This document shows, in pieces, positions 24,501 to 36,785 of a stretch of DNA of 64,000 nt. Numbering within the stretch: position 1 is the first letter of the stretch; every line of letters begins with the position of its first letter. Source of the DNA: Sipunculus nudus (taxonomy: Eukaryota > Annelida > Sipuncula > Golfingiida > Sipunculidae); NCBI GenBank assembly GCA_026874595.1, contig CM049322.1:44702840-44766839 (forward strand), written 5' to 3'. The notes under the pieces were generated by a model. It worked only from the letters and a program-made list of their open reading frames with translations, did no database searches and had not been told where the DNA came from. The translations under genes were made by a program, and so were the position numbers.

Positions 24501-27500
24501 CAACTTTGATAACCCCCCTCCCTATGCCTGGCTGGGAGTCATTCCCCCCCCCCCCACCCACCCATTGAAGATAAATTAACGCCATTGAAAATAACCATGT
24601 TTGTTGACAAAAACTACATAAAATTATGTCTTTCATTGCGTGTATAACCATCTACCAAGTAAAATATCCATCTTGCTTTTCATTTCAGTAAACAGCGTGG
24701 TTTCTATATGTCTTGGTGTGATCGGAGGTTATCTTCTGGCCGCCACTGCTGTTGTAATTGCCGTCAAGGTAATATGAAACTTTTTTTAATACCATTGCAC
24801 ATTATCCATTTTATAGATGAAACTCAAAGGAGACTACATTAATCACTATTGAAGTGGTGTCATAGGTCTCATATTTAAGTTAGTTACTGCAGTATAAGAA
24901 GCGGAAGTAGATGGTCAGCTGCTCTACCCATGTTTGCTACTGACAGCTGCTCTACCAATGTATTCCACAGACCGCTAATCTACCAATGTATTTACAGACA
25001 GCTGCTCTACCTAAGTATTTTACAGACTGCTGCTCTACCAATGTATTCCACAGACCGCTGCTCTACCCATGTATTTTACAGACAGTTGCCCTACCCATGT
25101 TTGTTACTGACAGCTGCTCTACCCATGTATTGTACAGACTGCTGCTCTACCAATGTATGTAACAGACCGCTGCTCTGACCATGTTTATTACTGACAGCTG
25201 CTTTACCCATGTTTGTTTCTGACAGCTGCTCTTCCCATGTATTGTACAGACTGCTGCTCTACCAATGTATGTAACAGACCGCTGCTCTGACCATGTATGT
25301 AACAGACCGCTGCTCTACCCAAGTATTTTCAGATAGCTGCTCTATCCATGTATTTTACAGACTGCTGCTCTACCAATGTATTTACAGACTGCTGCCCTAA
25401 CAATGTATTCCACAGACCGCTGCTCTACCAATGTATTTTACAGATAGCTGCTCTACCAATGTATTTTACAGACTGTTGCTCTACCAAAGTATGTAACATA
25501 CCGCTGCCCTTCCCATGTATTTTACAGACAGCTGCTCTACCCGATGTATTTTACAGACTGGCGCTCTATCAATGTATTTTAAAGACAGCTGCTCTACCCG
25601 TGTATTTTACAGACAGATGCTCTACCAATGTATTCCACAGACCGTTGCTCTACCAATGTATTTCACAGACAGCCGCTCTACCAACGTATTTTACAGACAG
25701 CTGCCCTACCAATGTATTCCACAGACCGCTGCTCTACCAATGTATTTTACAGACAGCTGCCCCCACCAATGTATTTTGCAGACTGCTGCTCTACCAAAGT
25801 ATTTTACAGACAGCTGCTTTACCCATGTATTTTACAGACAGCTGCTCTACCCAATGTATTTTACAGACAGCTGCCCCCACCAATGTATTTTGCAGACTGC
25901 TGCTCTACCAAAGTATTTTACAGACAGCTGCTTTACCCATGTATTTTACAGACAGCTGCTCTACCCAATGTATTTTACAGACTGCTGCTCTACCAATGTA
26001 TTTTATAGACAGCTGCTCTACCCGTGTATTTTACAGACAGATGCTCTACCAAGGTATTTTACAGACAGCTGCTCTACCCATGTATTTTACAGACAGCTGC
26101 TCTACCCATGTATTTTACAGACAGCTGCTCTACCCGTGTATTCCACAGACCGCTACTCTACCAATGTATTTTACATACTGCTGCTTTACCCATGTATTTT
26201 ACAGACAGCTGCTCTACCAATGTATTTTACGGACAGCTGCTCTACCAATGTTTTCCACAGACAGATGCTCTACCAACATATTTTACAGACAGCTGATTTA
26301 CCAATGTATTCCACAGACCGCTGCTCTCCCCATTTATTAACAGACAGCTGCTTTACCCATGTATTAACAGACAGCTTCTCTACCCATGTATTTTACTGAC
26401 AGCTGCTCTGTCCATGTATTTTTGCAAACGAATTGATTTGATATTTTGGGAATGGAGTGGAAATAATCCCTCATTAATCGCAAATTTCGTGGATCTGTTT
26501 ATAATGATTTGCATATAAATTATTATCACAGATATACAGACGAAAATTCCCGCGACACGTGACCCGAAATGACGTAAGGTTCCTCTCAAGAACACAACCC
26601 GCCCGGAAGAGGGGTCAACATTATGCAGTCAGACAAGGCCAGCATAGATATACTTCTACACGAGCTGAAGGTAGGTGTGAAGTGAACTGTACTTTAAATA
26701 TAAAGATATTTCATTAAAAATGTTATTACATCACTGGAGAAGGCAGTTACACCATATTTAACCGAATTTGTAAAACTTAATAAATATTGAAAAGTACCCA
26801 TCCAAAATTTCCGTATGGTGGAATAATGGTAAAATCGTTATCTGATTTTATCTGATTATGACAGAAAATTACTTTTTTTCCTTCCCGTTTTTGACTGAAA
26901 AAAAAATGATTAAGCATGATTTACTATCATTCATGGCTTAACATAAGTGTTTTTTCCTTGCATAATTAGGGTCATCGTAGTATAATTCATTGTCATTCTT
27001 GAAAAAAAGTTACCCATTTGAAGATGTACCACTTGAATCTACTTCAGATATATTCTCTTCAGGACATTACTATACGCACAATATCGTCAGATATTTTTTC
27101 TGTTTCATTCTTTTAGTTGATTTCATTTTAACGATCGGTATGATAACATCCTTACACTCTAACTTTGGTTCTAAACGTTTGAAAGCATATTGTATATTAA
27201 TAAATCATCTCTATATATCCAGTCATCCTGAATCGCCCAGAAACAATTATATATAAACCATTTATATATACTAAAAACTTGTCATTGCGGAAATCGCTGT
27301 ACTACGGACAGATTTCTATAAGAGGCAGTGGAGGCGGATCAGAAAGTTGGAGATTCTGCCAATAATTGCGACAATCAGCGCAAGAAAAAAAAAATAAGAA
27401 ATTATTGTCTGTAGCTGAAAGTTCCTTTTTATTTATCTTTAAATTTAAATTTAAATTTGTTTTATTCTCTCAAAATCAAGTCCATTTTGTTTTTTCCCTC

Positions 27501-29945
27501 CCAGTCACCATTGATACAAGTCACGTGATAACTGTGGAAGAAGGACATCAGATCTATGGAGGGACAGCTGATATTAAAGACTCCAGTAAGTGACGTCATC
27601 AGGTCAAAGTACGTGAAATTCACAGAATAATGGGAATTACATACCAGGCATATTTTGGAAATGTGGGCTATGCGACTATCAAATTGTAAATCACATATTT
27701 CCGTTTGGGTAGGAAAAAAAGATGGCGTCCACCAAGATGGCGTCGGCCAATCAGAGACCATGATTTGTGCAAGATATTTACACACATTCAGAAGTTTGAT
27801 ATAAATATCTTGTAGTGGGTTCTGTGTGTGTACATTGTATTACCGATGTATGAATTTCCATCGACAGAGAGAAATTTCACCTATACAATTATTTCGTTTC
27901 CTTTGTTTTTGTATCAAGGCGAGAATCGAGAAGAAAATATTCACAAACAGCAGGTCCATGTTGAAGAAGTCAAAGAATCGAATCAAGAAAAAGAACTTTT
28001 GGCAATAAAAGGTACGTTTGACATAACATCTTTGTACTGCATTCGAAATTCTTTTCGAATTTGTATTCCTATGCCAGGAAAAACTAACATTAAAAAAAAA
28101 ACAGATAGAATGTGAGACCCTTAATTTCTGCTTTAAAATCAACAGGCTGCATATATGATTACGGTTCATAAATGGAGTAAATATTCTGATCCAGATAGTG
28201 GTTTATCATTCGGTTTCCTGCACTTTATTCTTGTGATAATGTAGTGATAATGTAGTGATAATGTACTGATAACTACTATACTTGGTTTTTCCTATACAGT
28301 AAATTCTAACATTATCTGCAAATGTGATCGGTACTTAACAGTAGGGCTGGGTATTTTTGTATTGTAATATTTTACGATATCTAGTAGCATATTGCGTTAC
28401 GTATCGGGATATTTTCATTGTATTACATTTAAATAATATATATATGTAATTTATTAATTTGATCTAAATCAAGCGATCTTTATCATGTTTAATGTAGTGA
28501 GCCAATAAAAGTATATGGAGATCAGTTTATTTTAAACACAAATATAACATATTTCCTTGGACGGACCTACGATCCATGGTATATCAGGCCCACAAGAACA
28601 TTTCCTGCTAAACGTATAAAGAAATCAAAGCGGCTTTCACTTTAAGCCTATTATTTATCAAAACCCATTAAGTTGTCTAAATTTGTAACAGAAACATAAT
28701 TTTTCAACCTTAACAAATCAGTTTCAGGCACGTTTAACAAACTATCCAAAAATATCGATATTTGAAAACAGCATCGCGATACGCTTTATGCGAATTACCT
28801 TATCGCGATATACCGATATATCGTTATTATCGCCCAACCCTACTTAACAGTAAAATTATTTCCTATGTATTTAGACAATCCAAAAAGTGAAGTAGACGCA
28901 GGGACAGGGGTACAAGAAATAGAGGACCAAGAGGAGCATGAATATATGGCCGATAATTCTGGTGAAGGTAAGCCCTTAACCTTTCATTAGTTCAATTGAC
29001 TGAATGTCATCTGAGCTGTAGGGATCACTCTTTGTTAAAAAAAGTATGAATAGGAGCTATGTTGATTTTTTTCAGGGACTTAGTATTTTTTTTTCTTTAT
29101 GTGGTGTTCAAGTCAGGAAACATACTTTCGCTTTCACAGGTACCTTTGCGTTCTATTTGGTCGACATTAGGTTATCGTAACATATTTAGGGATCTACTTT
29201 GGCAATTAGCAGTGTGACAATTTTAGCTGAGCATCATGGCACATGGGGCACTTGTTGTACCAGGTTGGAGTTTTCTGTTAGCAAATTTTTCCGAATGTTA
29301 TGAACTACTTCTGGTGAAACCTCGAAAAACAACCAGTTGAATTAGGAGATAACCTAGATCTCCAAGCAAATTTTTCCGAATGTTATGAACTAATTCTGGT
29401 GAAACCTCGAAAAACAACCAGTTGAATTAGGAGATAACCTAGATCACCAACTTATGGATTTTTAGATTCCTCTTTGTAGAGAGGTGTAGGATAAATGAGA
29501 CCGTCATCGTTCACATATTACAAGGGATTCTGTAAATTTCCGAACGGAATTTGATCAATATGCTAGAAGTTGGCAAAAAAATCATTGATGTCACCCAGTG
29601 TTTTCAAGATGTAACCCAAATATCGTCACAATGTCACCCCGATGTCAACTCGACGTATCCCGATGTCTCGCCTATCTTATTCCTATGGCGCTTCCGGTTT
29701 TACCCGGATAACAAGCTCCTTCAACAAGTCCCTTCAAGTGGACTACACCGACGGTTTATAACCACGTTGTATTGGATATATAACTTGATTTAAATTGATT
29801 GCCTTGTGTCAGATATATATAATTCCAATCAATAAACAAAAGTCCAAATACTGTGTAATTAACTAAAATAATGTTTTATGCAGAGACCGTTGATACACAG
29901 CATTTATCGCCAGTGAAGGACACTAAAGCATTATGGGAAGTCTGA
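18563..29945 (+). CDS. Gene B: type I membrane protein with two C-type lectin-like domains and a long charged tail (11 exons, 456 aa)
   Basis: Exons: 18563-18656, 20619-20822, 21601-21714, 22206-22454, 23153-23314, 24689-24768, 26532-26670, 27505-27585, 27919-28011, 28875-28967, 29884-29945. All are GT-AG with closing phases, 1371 nt to TGA. The start MELAERILIKKK leads into the hydrophobic TVLVKLVLFMSAL (signal peptide). CTLD1 (about 32-137): YDYEEALQCC, STWLPLKR, QSCGVLD, GYICQVE. CTLD2 (about 138-270): CTSCIKFGW, CYLYYCDHVNWYRARLRC, LWIG, NEPSDRGDC, YKWKAVDC, VICEH. TM at about 277-300 (VSICLGVIGGYLLAATAVVI). The ~156-residue tail starts basic (YRRKFPRHVTRNDVR) and becomes acidic (EIEDQEEHEYMAD), with tyrosines in HYAV, QIYGG and EYMAD but no clear ITAM or ITIM. 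It is paralogous to gene A. EPS stands where sugar-binding CTLDs have EPN, so sugar binding is uncertain. A donor 5 nt after the stop (GAG|GTAAGA) suggests a spliced 3' UTR. Confidence 0.88.
18850..19135. repeat. Probable dispersed repeat in gene B intron 1
   Basis: GC-richer island (CGAGCGCACCTCTCGGGGG, CACCCAGGACCCGAAGGCG, then CAGTTAAGCCAGCATTAAAC) with composition unlike the flanks. It has the look of a SINE/MITE, but no second copy is in the window. Confidence 0.35.
19140..20260. repeat. Long dispersed repeat with three ~320-bp internal monomers
   Basis: Three diverged monomers share the phrase TGTGTC(T/C)G..., then ...GAA..(T/C)T....GG..(G)ATTTT(C/T)TTCAT, at about 19233, 19550 and 19877. 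Each also carries a CCAT..(A)TC.TAACT.AGA(C)AT(A)TC-like stretch. The block ends in GACGACGGACAAAGG and AAAGCTCAGATGACC, a tail style shared with other dispersed repeats here. It lies in gene B intron 1. Confidence 0.6.
23577..24155. repeat. Dispersed repeat with three ~150-bp internal monomers in gene B intron 5
   Basis: A CCGTCCGTCGG/CGTCCGTCCGGCGGTCC head is followed by three diverged tandem monomers. Each contains a phrase like GGATTTTCATGAAACTCA (23711, about 23855 degraded, 24008) and CATATTTAATGAGGTCAGAG (23796 variant, 23938, 24085). The block ends ACGACGGGCGTATTATGC. The layout of TIR-like ends plus repeated core resembles non-autonomous elements common in bivalve genomes (inference). 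Confidence 0.65.
24917..26412. repeat. 28-bp minisatellite, ~53 units, in gene B intron 6
   Basis: Head-to-tail 28-bp units with consensus ACAGACAGCTGCTCTACCAA plus TGTATTTT. Variants include ACAGACCGCTGC, ACAGACTGCTGC and CCCATG. Because 28 is 1 modulo 3, all three forward frames are open for long stretches and encode a fake cysteine-rich repeat protein. The array sits between the transmembrane exon (24689-24768) and the first tail exon (26532-26670), ending about 120 bp before that exon's acceptor. Each unit contains TATTTTACAG, which itself looks like a 3' splice site. Confidence 0.95.
28232..28264. repeat. 11-bp tandem repeat, three units
   Basis: GTGATAATGTA three times in gene B intron 9. 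Confidence 0.85.
28342..28842. mobile_element. hAT-type MITE, 501 bp, in gene B intron 9
   Basis: Begins TAGGGCTGGGTATTTTTG and ends TTATCGCCCAACCCTA (TIRs with one mismatch in 10). It is flanked by a perfect 8-bp target duplication CTTAACAG (28334-28341 and 28843-28850). Subterminal ACGATATC / GCGATATACCGATATATCG stretches are typical of the widespread GGGCTGGGCGATA-type hAT MITEs. There is no open frame of note. It is inserted between tail exons 9 and 10. Confidence 0.92.
29281..29450. repeat. Perfectly abutting 85-bp tandem duplication
   Basis: 29281-29365 and 29366-29450 differ at about two positions (CTACTTC/CTAATTC; GATCTCC/GATCACC). This looks like a very recent duplication in gene B intron 10. 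Confidence 0.92.
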
Positions 29946-30187
29946 CTGAGGTAAGAAGATATTCCACTACCTATGTACACGTTCATTTCATGTGGTATTC
30001 CTCTATTTAATACTAAACACATTCCATGTATATAACATTCCTCCGGTGAGTATAAACTTGCATTATTTCCGAGCTAAATTAACATAAAATACATAATATT
30101 TCATATGAACACATGCAAAAAATTGAGAATTGATAACTTGTTTGCAATAATTATTATTGAAAGTAAAGGTGATTGAATATTGTTATT

Positions 30188-30259
30188 GATATCACATATA
30201 AAAAGCAACATGATTTAATTTGAAGAATAATCGATATCACATATAAAAAGCAACATGAT
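30188..30259. repeat. 45-bp tandem duplication
   Basis: GATATCACATATAAAAAGCA followed by ACATGAT occurs at 30188 and again at 30233. Confidence 0.85.
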
Positions 30260-30350
30260 GCAATTGGATGAAAGTTAATTATTTTCTTGTACTCCGTTAG
30301 TACTGTCTTATATCTGAGCATGGGAGAACTAAGCTTTTTGCTGATTTTTT

Positions 30351-31250
30351 TTCAGGGACTCATGGTGCTTCTTGTCCAAGTATTAGCTATTAGAATTAGT
30401 GGTCTTTTTTTCATCGCCGATGGTTCATGTACGCAGGACCATTTTGGTGTTCATGATTTCTGCTTTTTTTGAATATGTACATTAGCTTGGTGCGATTTAT
30501 ACGGGAATAAGATATATATTGATGCATGCACACCTTTCGGTAAAGTTATTCATTATTATTCTCAACATTCGACTTTTGATATGTTTCTAAAATATTTTGC
30601 GCTTTGCGTGTTTGAATCTACACAGACCTTGTCACATAACACAGCGCACATGTCACATAAAACAACAAAATACGGCGTGCACCTTGTACCTGACATATTT
30701 CGTATATTTTTCTGTAAACAACTTTGTACTTTTATAGTTAAGTATTTATTTAATTGTACCGTTGTACTTATGCTTGAAATATTCTAATTCTTTTTCCACG
30801 AATCAATATGATCCTTTCTTTCGAATTTGTGATTTCGTATAACATTTTGTACTTCATAAGACTCGTAATTTATTTCTGCAGAAAGGGATAATACTTCATG
30901 TTGTCTACAGTATTTTATTTGTGTTCCTGTTGCTTTGTATGGTTTAAGTCTACCAGCCAGAATTACACGACCATGTTTGCATTTATAATGGACTGATACG
31001 GCCTGTATCTGCTGAATATTTTGTGTTCGAGCCGCAAAACTCCCGATACTTATGCACATACATATGTATTTTGAACCGTTAACGTATTTCCATTAAGTGT
31101 GGTCAGATGACATGTTGTATAATTACATGTATATTGATATCATAACATTCAGACAAATGTATATTTACATTGATCATCACAGTCATATCTGGATTTGACT
31201 TTACCTTATCTACGTCTTATCTTTATGAATAAAAGGTGGATTGGAAAACC
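30351..31250 (+). other. Possible 3' UTR exon and poly(A) signal of gene B
   Basis: The stop codon exon of gene B is followed by a consensus donor (CTGAG|GTAAGA). The next strong acceptor is TTTTTTTTCAG|GG at about 30356. AATAAA occurs at 31228-31233. The proposed terminal exon is inference from these signals alone. Confidence 0.3.
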
Positions 31251-33348
31251 TCCACATTATGTTAATATCATCAGATAGTTAGAGATGTGACAGAAAAAGA
31301 CCGCCCGCACACACAATCAGCTGATGCCGTATACAAGTAAAGACAGGCAAATTAAAACCAAACAAAGCAGGCCCAAGATGAGAGGAATACTTACCTGAAA
31401 TGGTTGGTTAATCTTCCAAAACTGTTCCGTGTAGGGTCAAAAAGTTAAACAAAAAGGATGGGAATTTCTACCGCCGCTTTTGTGGTTGAGTAGTAAAACG
31501 CTCGGCTCTCTCCGCTGGCGACCGGGGTTCGATTAGGGGCGTGGCTATGAGAGTGGGTTGTAGTTCCCGTCAGAGACCGGTCACTTTCTCCTAGATTTCC
31601 GGTTTCCTCGACCCTTACACAGACCACCAAACGCCATCATCTGAGCCATGCATGGAGAGTGCCGCGATTACTCGTATTAACTATTTGTATAATCAATTTA
31701 AAATAAATAAGATTATATTGTTAACGTGATGTGTTTATAAACGAGTGTTGGTTTGATATTATCGACAGAGAAATGTTATCTAATGCTCTAGCATTTTAAG
31801 CAGTTGCAGGGGCGTAACCGGGGATGCCGCTGGGTCCTACGCCCCCCCCCCCCCCCCCACACCCCTCCCCCATTCCGATTTTACATAAAATATTGAAGTA
31901 AATACTATTAGTAGACACTAGAAAAAATAATAGAATGAAAATAACTTTTTTTCCCATCAAGTTTTAAGGAAGAAGCAAAACCCAATTAAAAATCCCGAAC
32001 CACCGGGATTCGTACTGTATACACTTTTAATATGCTTATATATCTAAAAGGGCAAAGGGGTTAACAATAAAAGGATATAGTGCCTTTCTAAAGAGACGTT
32101 CCTCGTAATTTTAAGAAACGAACATTAACTATAAATCTGCATTCCCGTGGATACATGCCTCCGCCATATGGAGTCCCTATTATGGGATGCTCCCTTACCG
32201 GTGTGTGCATTAACTCACCTCAAAACTGAGTGTATACGTTTTCAAAAACGCTCTGAGAACACACTGGACACCATCACTGACGTACTGGGCGCTCGACCGT
32301 TAATCGAGGTAAACACGTGACTATAGGCCACAGTTCGAGGGGCATGAGGCTTGACCTTGTCCGCATTCACTTATTTATTGCCCATATTACCAGTTCATTC
32401 TTGCATAAGTGACCGTACATTTGTGAATATTCCTTGATAACACTCAAGACTTGATGATGGATAGGCATATTCCCGAAATGCCGTGAAATTATAGACGTAT
32501 CACGTTTTTTTTTACTGTATTACAGCCGCAAGCGCTAACACTGTTTGCTGAAGTGGATCGAAAAAAAGTAAATATGTCTTTTCTTTGAAATTATACACAA
32601 TAACAATAAACGGGAGGGGGCGAGGCCAGGAATAGCCTGTGTGCACTCATAACTCGGGGCTAACCAACATGCATGTTAATCATTATTTGGCATTCCTTAC
32701 ATGTCACAAGATCTCAGAAATGTACCAGATTATTGAGTTGTCATTGGTACAGGCAGTGTGCCTTGAGTACCTGCATGAATATCGGCAAAATGTGTTACAG
32801 ATGTAATGAACATAGTGTAATATCTAAATATAAGCAACAAAACATAATAAATAATTATTACAATTTTAGCAGTGAAAACACGTTTTTTTTTTTTGTTTTT
32901 GTTTTTGTTTTGGCCGCGATTAGGGTTCATTGTTTGCTTATATGGTAGATTTATTAAGTCTTTTTTAACATGCATTATAAGCACTGGTTCAGTGTTGATG
33001 TTAAGCAGTTAAATTTTAAATCTAAAAGCTTTTCCAGATAAGAATCGAGTGATAATCCATTGTTGTAACAGTCCTTTCTCATGCGCATGCGCAATGCGAT
33101 TAATGATCGTTTGGTGTTTTAGGGTTAAACAAGCCATCATTGCGGATTTTGTTAAGTAGAGGTTTAAGACACTGACACTAAAAGGAACCAGTCCGTTAAA
33201 TATTAAATATTTTTTTACAATATCGTCTGAAAAGTCAATACGTTTATCTTTCCCGTCTCTATGACGAGCCCGAACACAAAGTGTCACTTGTGTCCGGCAG
33301 ATGACACTAGTGAGGTTTAGAAGGTCCATTGCAATGTTCACGGTACAC
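31251..33348. other. Intergenic region between convergent genes B and C
   Basis: Holds a SINE (31470-31690) and a fragment starting CAGGGGCGTAACCGGGGATG with a C tract (31806-31870), likely a MITE remnant. On the minus strand an AATAAA at about 32949-32954 may be the gene C poly(A) signal, ~400 nt past its stop. No coding exon recognised. Confidence 0.35.
31470..31690 (+). mobile_element. tRNA-derived SINE-like element, copy 2
   Basis: A-box-like TGGTTGAGTAG, then GTAAAACGCTCGGCTCTC, B-box-like GGGGTTCGATT, and the family body (GAGAGTGGGTTGTAG, TTTCTCCTAG, CCGGTTTCCTC). Same family as copies at 10.05 and 44.40 kb. Confidence 0.65.
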
Positions 33349-36300
33349 TCAGTACAGCTGGCATATAAACCGGAAGAAGTTGGTGTCTGCGCAATCCCGC
33401 TGCCTTAACGCGACAGTCATCATAAACTCTGAGAGTGTGGCGCAGTTCCATCCCGGTTGTGTGCCAGTTTCACCCGGAAGCCATTGGAGGTACGTCGATC
33501 CGTCCGTCCACAGCCAAGATTCGGTCACATCACGCTGAATATCCACCCACACTGAAGATGACACTGAAATATAAAATACACTAATCTCACACAGCGCAAT
33601 CCTCCGACAGTCTAATAAAAATACAACCTGATGTCATGAGACCAGCCAACTAGTACGATGACACTGAAATATAAAACGCACTACTCTCACTAACCGCATA
33701 CCTCCGCCAGTCTAATAACAAGTGACCCATGGATCATGACGCTCAGCCGACTGAAATGTTGACAATATGTCCTTGCACAGGTAACAAATTAAGATAATGT
33801 AGGTGACACCATCGTTCATGCATATAAGCTTAAGTTCATCAGGACCCATTAGTACACCAAATTTGATGACAAACCAACCAGCCTTTCTTGAGGAATCTGG
33901 CAATAAGTGTGTATTTCGCATTATTTCTTGGGTGCTCAAACATACCCCGAAACTCTGAGAATATAGGTCACAAGGACCCAATTTCAGGTTTTTTAATGGG
34001 GGGGGGGGGACTTTTGAGGAACTCCCAGGATGTCAAGTAAGAAGATCCTGAGTCCAAGGTTATGATTTGTGCCCTACTTTGGTATAAAGGTTTCAATTAT
34101 TCTAGGGGGTGCTTATCAGCCCAATAGCTGGGAGAGTATGGGTAACAGATACCTTATGTCAGGTTTTCATAGATATTTCTAAGTCCACACCTTTTAAGGT
34201 CTCAAAAATAGAGAAAAGAAATCGTAAAAAAAATCGAAAAAATACAGATGGCACCACCAGTCTGCAGAAACTGATGAACCTGATCAATATCCATGCAAAG
34301 AATCATGGTTATCAATGCATTAGTTGTTCAGGTACTTGAGCCTTTTATCAAATTTTCAATTCTTCAAGGGGGGGGGGGCACTCTGAAGCCCCGTAGCTCA
34401 GAAGTATTGGGTGACAGAGACCTAAATTCAGGCTTCCTTGGGGACTTCTCATGGAATTCCTGGATGTCAAGTGAGAAGATACTAGGTCCAGTTGTTACGC
34501 TTTGTGCCCTGTTAACAGATGACCACTGATCAATATCCATGCAAAAAATCATGGTGATCAATGCATTAGTTGTTCAGATACATGAGCTTTTGTATCTAGT
34601 TTTCTATTATTCTTGGGGAGGGGGGTACTTCTGAGCCCCCTAGCTCAGTGGAAGTGGGCAACAGAGACTTAGTTTCCGGTTTCCAAGGAGATTTTTCATG
34701 GACCTCCCTGGATGTCAAGGTAGAAGATTCTAGGTCCAGTAGTTACGATTTGTGCCCTGTTAACGGACGGACGGACGGACGGACAGACATGTCATGAGAC
34801 AAGCCAAACCACACTGACGCCGACACTGAAAAAAACAGGCATATCACAGAGAGCATAGCGCCTCGATTTTGATAAAGATTTATAACGAAGACAAGCCGTC
34901 ACTAAAATATGTAACAAACGACTCATCAAGAGCAATCCAACCCTGATAAATCTTAAAATCGGGGCACGTCACAAACCATTCCACAATGAAGCTCTCACTG
35001 TCACATAAATTATACAACACTATATTTTTTTAACAATATAAATAAATAAAAGCCGTTTCATGCAACAAACTAAAAGAAAATATTACGCTTACGACAAATA
35101 TTTACAAAAAAATAATGGCTGCAAAACCATCCTCCAGTTAAAAATTAATCAGGAATAATAACATGACTTGCATGCATGAAAAATCGTCTGTATATAATCT
35201 ATTGATGAAAAAATAAATGTTTTGATCAAATATCACTGCATGCGAAGGATAAAAATAAGCCTCAGTTATATTCCATTGTCAGGTATCCCAATTTGTTTAT
35301 ACAAATCGATAGCCAGGGTCATTACAAGATGAGCTCACCTATGATTAAAGTATTACACATTGTGGAGTGGCACAGAACAAAGTTAGATTAGAACCCTGAT
35401 GGAGGTAGGCATGTGCTTTCGTACTACGTTTCGAAGTGTTATGTCAAAGTCCTTATGTCAACTTCAGTGAGGGAGGGGGGGGGGGGGGGTTATCTGATAA
35501 GGAATATGAAAGGTACAAATCATCGTTTACAAAATAGTTAAAACCCTTTATAATAATAAAACTCCGAAGATTTAATACATTTTCATATTTCCGGTTTTTA
35601 GGAAACTTACTTGGCAATCCAAAATGGTTGTATATCTCGTTCGCTTGTGATGCTGACGTGAGAGTGAGCAGGGTACCCGAGACCGAGGTGCAGGTTGCCT
35701 GGGCGTCTGGTTGAGTGAGACCTGAACCCGATCCAAGGTCATAGAAACGTATACACTTCCCCGAGACTTCCTCCCAGGGAGGGTCACACGACGGAGCTGA
35801 ACAAAAATAAAAAATATAAAAGATAATTAAAAATTAAAACTTTCCTGCAATAATTAAGATTTTTAGCTTGTTCTATATGACTGTACTGTGTGACTGTATA
35901 CCTCGAAAGGCATCCTTCTTAGTTGAATAAATTATATTATTATTATTACTATTATTATCATTACATGTATCATTATTTTTATTATAATTGTTATTATTAT
36001 TATTAATATTATTATTATTATATATTATTATTATTCAAAAACTTGGAGTAAACAACGTGCATGCGACCATGTTGATAAAGAGAAAAAAGACATGTAACCG
36101 AAGGTTTTTCGTAGAGTATATGCAGTTGGTAGGTTACTGGTTGCGTAACGCCGTTTTGAAAGTCTGACTTGCCAAATCACCCTTGTTGAATGTGTTAGGA
36201 TTTAACTGGAGCCGACCCCACGTCATAAACAAGTGTATTTAAATTATTCGACCAATAATTCAACCGTGGTAAAATTTCGGAAAAGGTATCTTTAAAAAAT

Positions 36301-36575
36301 TCTCATACGCCCTATGTGTTTGTTATTGGATTGTATGATATGACATATTCAATTGCAAAAATTATATATATTAAAATACTGGTGTTTCTCTTCTTCAGAC
36401 CTAAAGCCATAAGGTACATATGATATTTGTTGTATATATAAATTATTCCAAACCTCATATAAAATTAGCTGGATATTGGACGAAGTCGTATTTCTGTAAA
36501 CAATTATAAAATGAAAACATATATTGCCTTAAGGATATCTAGTGTTATATAGATCTCTCCCTCTCTCCCCCGGGC

Positions 36576-36638
<63 letters not shown>

Positions 36639-36731
36639 CAGAGTTTTTGAGTTGAGGGAATAATTAACATTACATATATACACACACTAACTCACACACA
36701 CACTTATATATATGAATATATATATATATAC

Positions 36732-36785
<54 letters not shown>

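Noticed and set aside
25348-26399. Overlapping 330-, 294- and 126-codon open frames encoding cysteine-rich YQCILQTAALP-type repeats
   Set aside because: They are translations of the 28-bp minisatellite in all three forward frames. Since 28 is not a multiple of 3, every frame gives the same pseudo-repeat, and they lie wholly inside a gene B intron.
24917-26412. CRISPR-like array of 28-bp repeats
   Set aside because: Units abut with no spacers, variants drift gradually, and the surrounding genes are spliced eukaryotic ones.
26990-27256. 88-codon open frame between gene B tail exons
   Set aside because: No phase-compatible splice sites at its edges and no motif; it sits within an intron.
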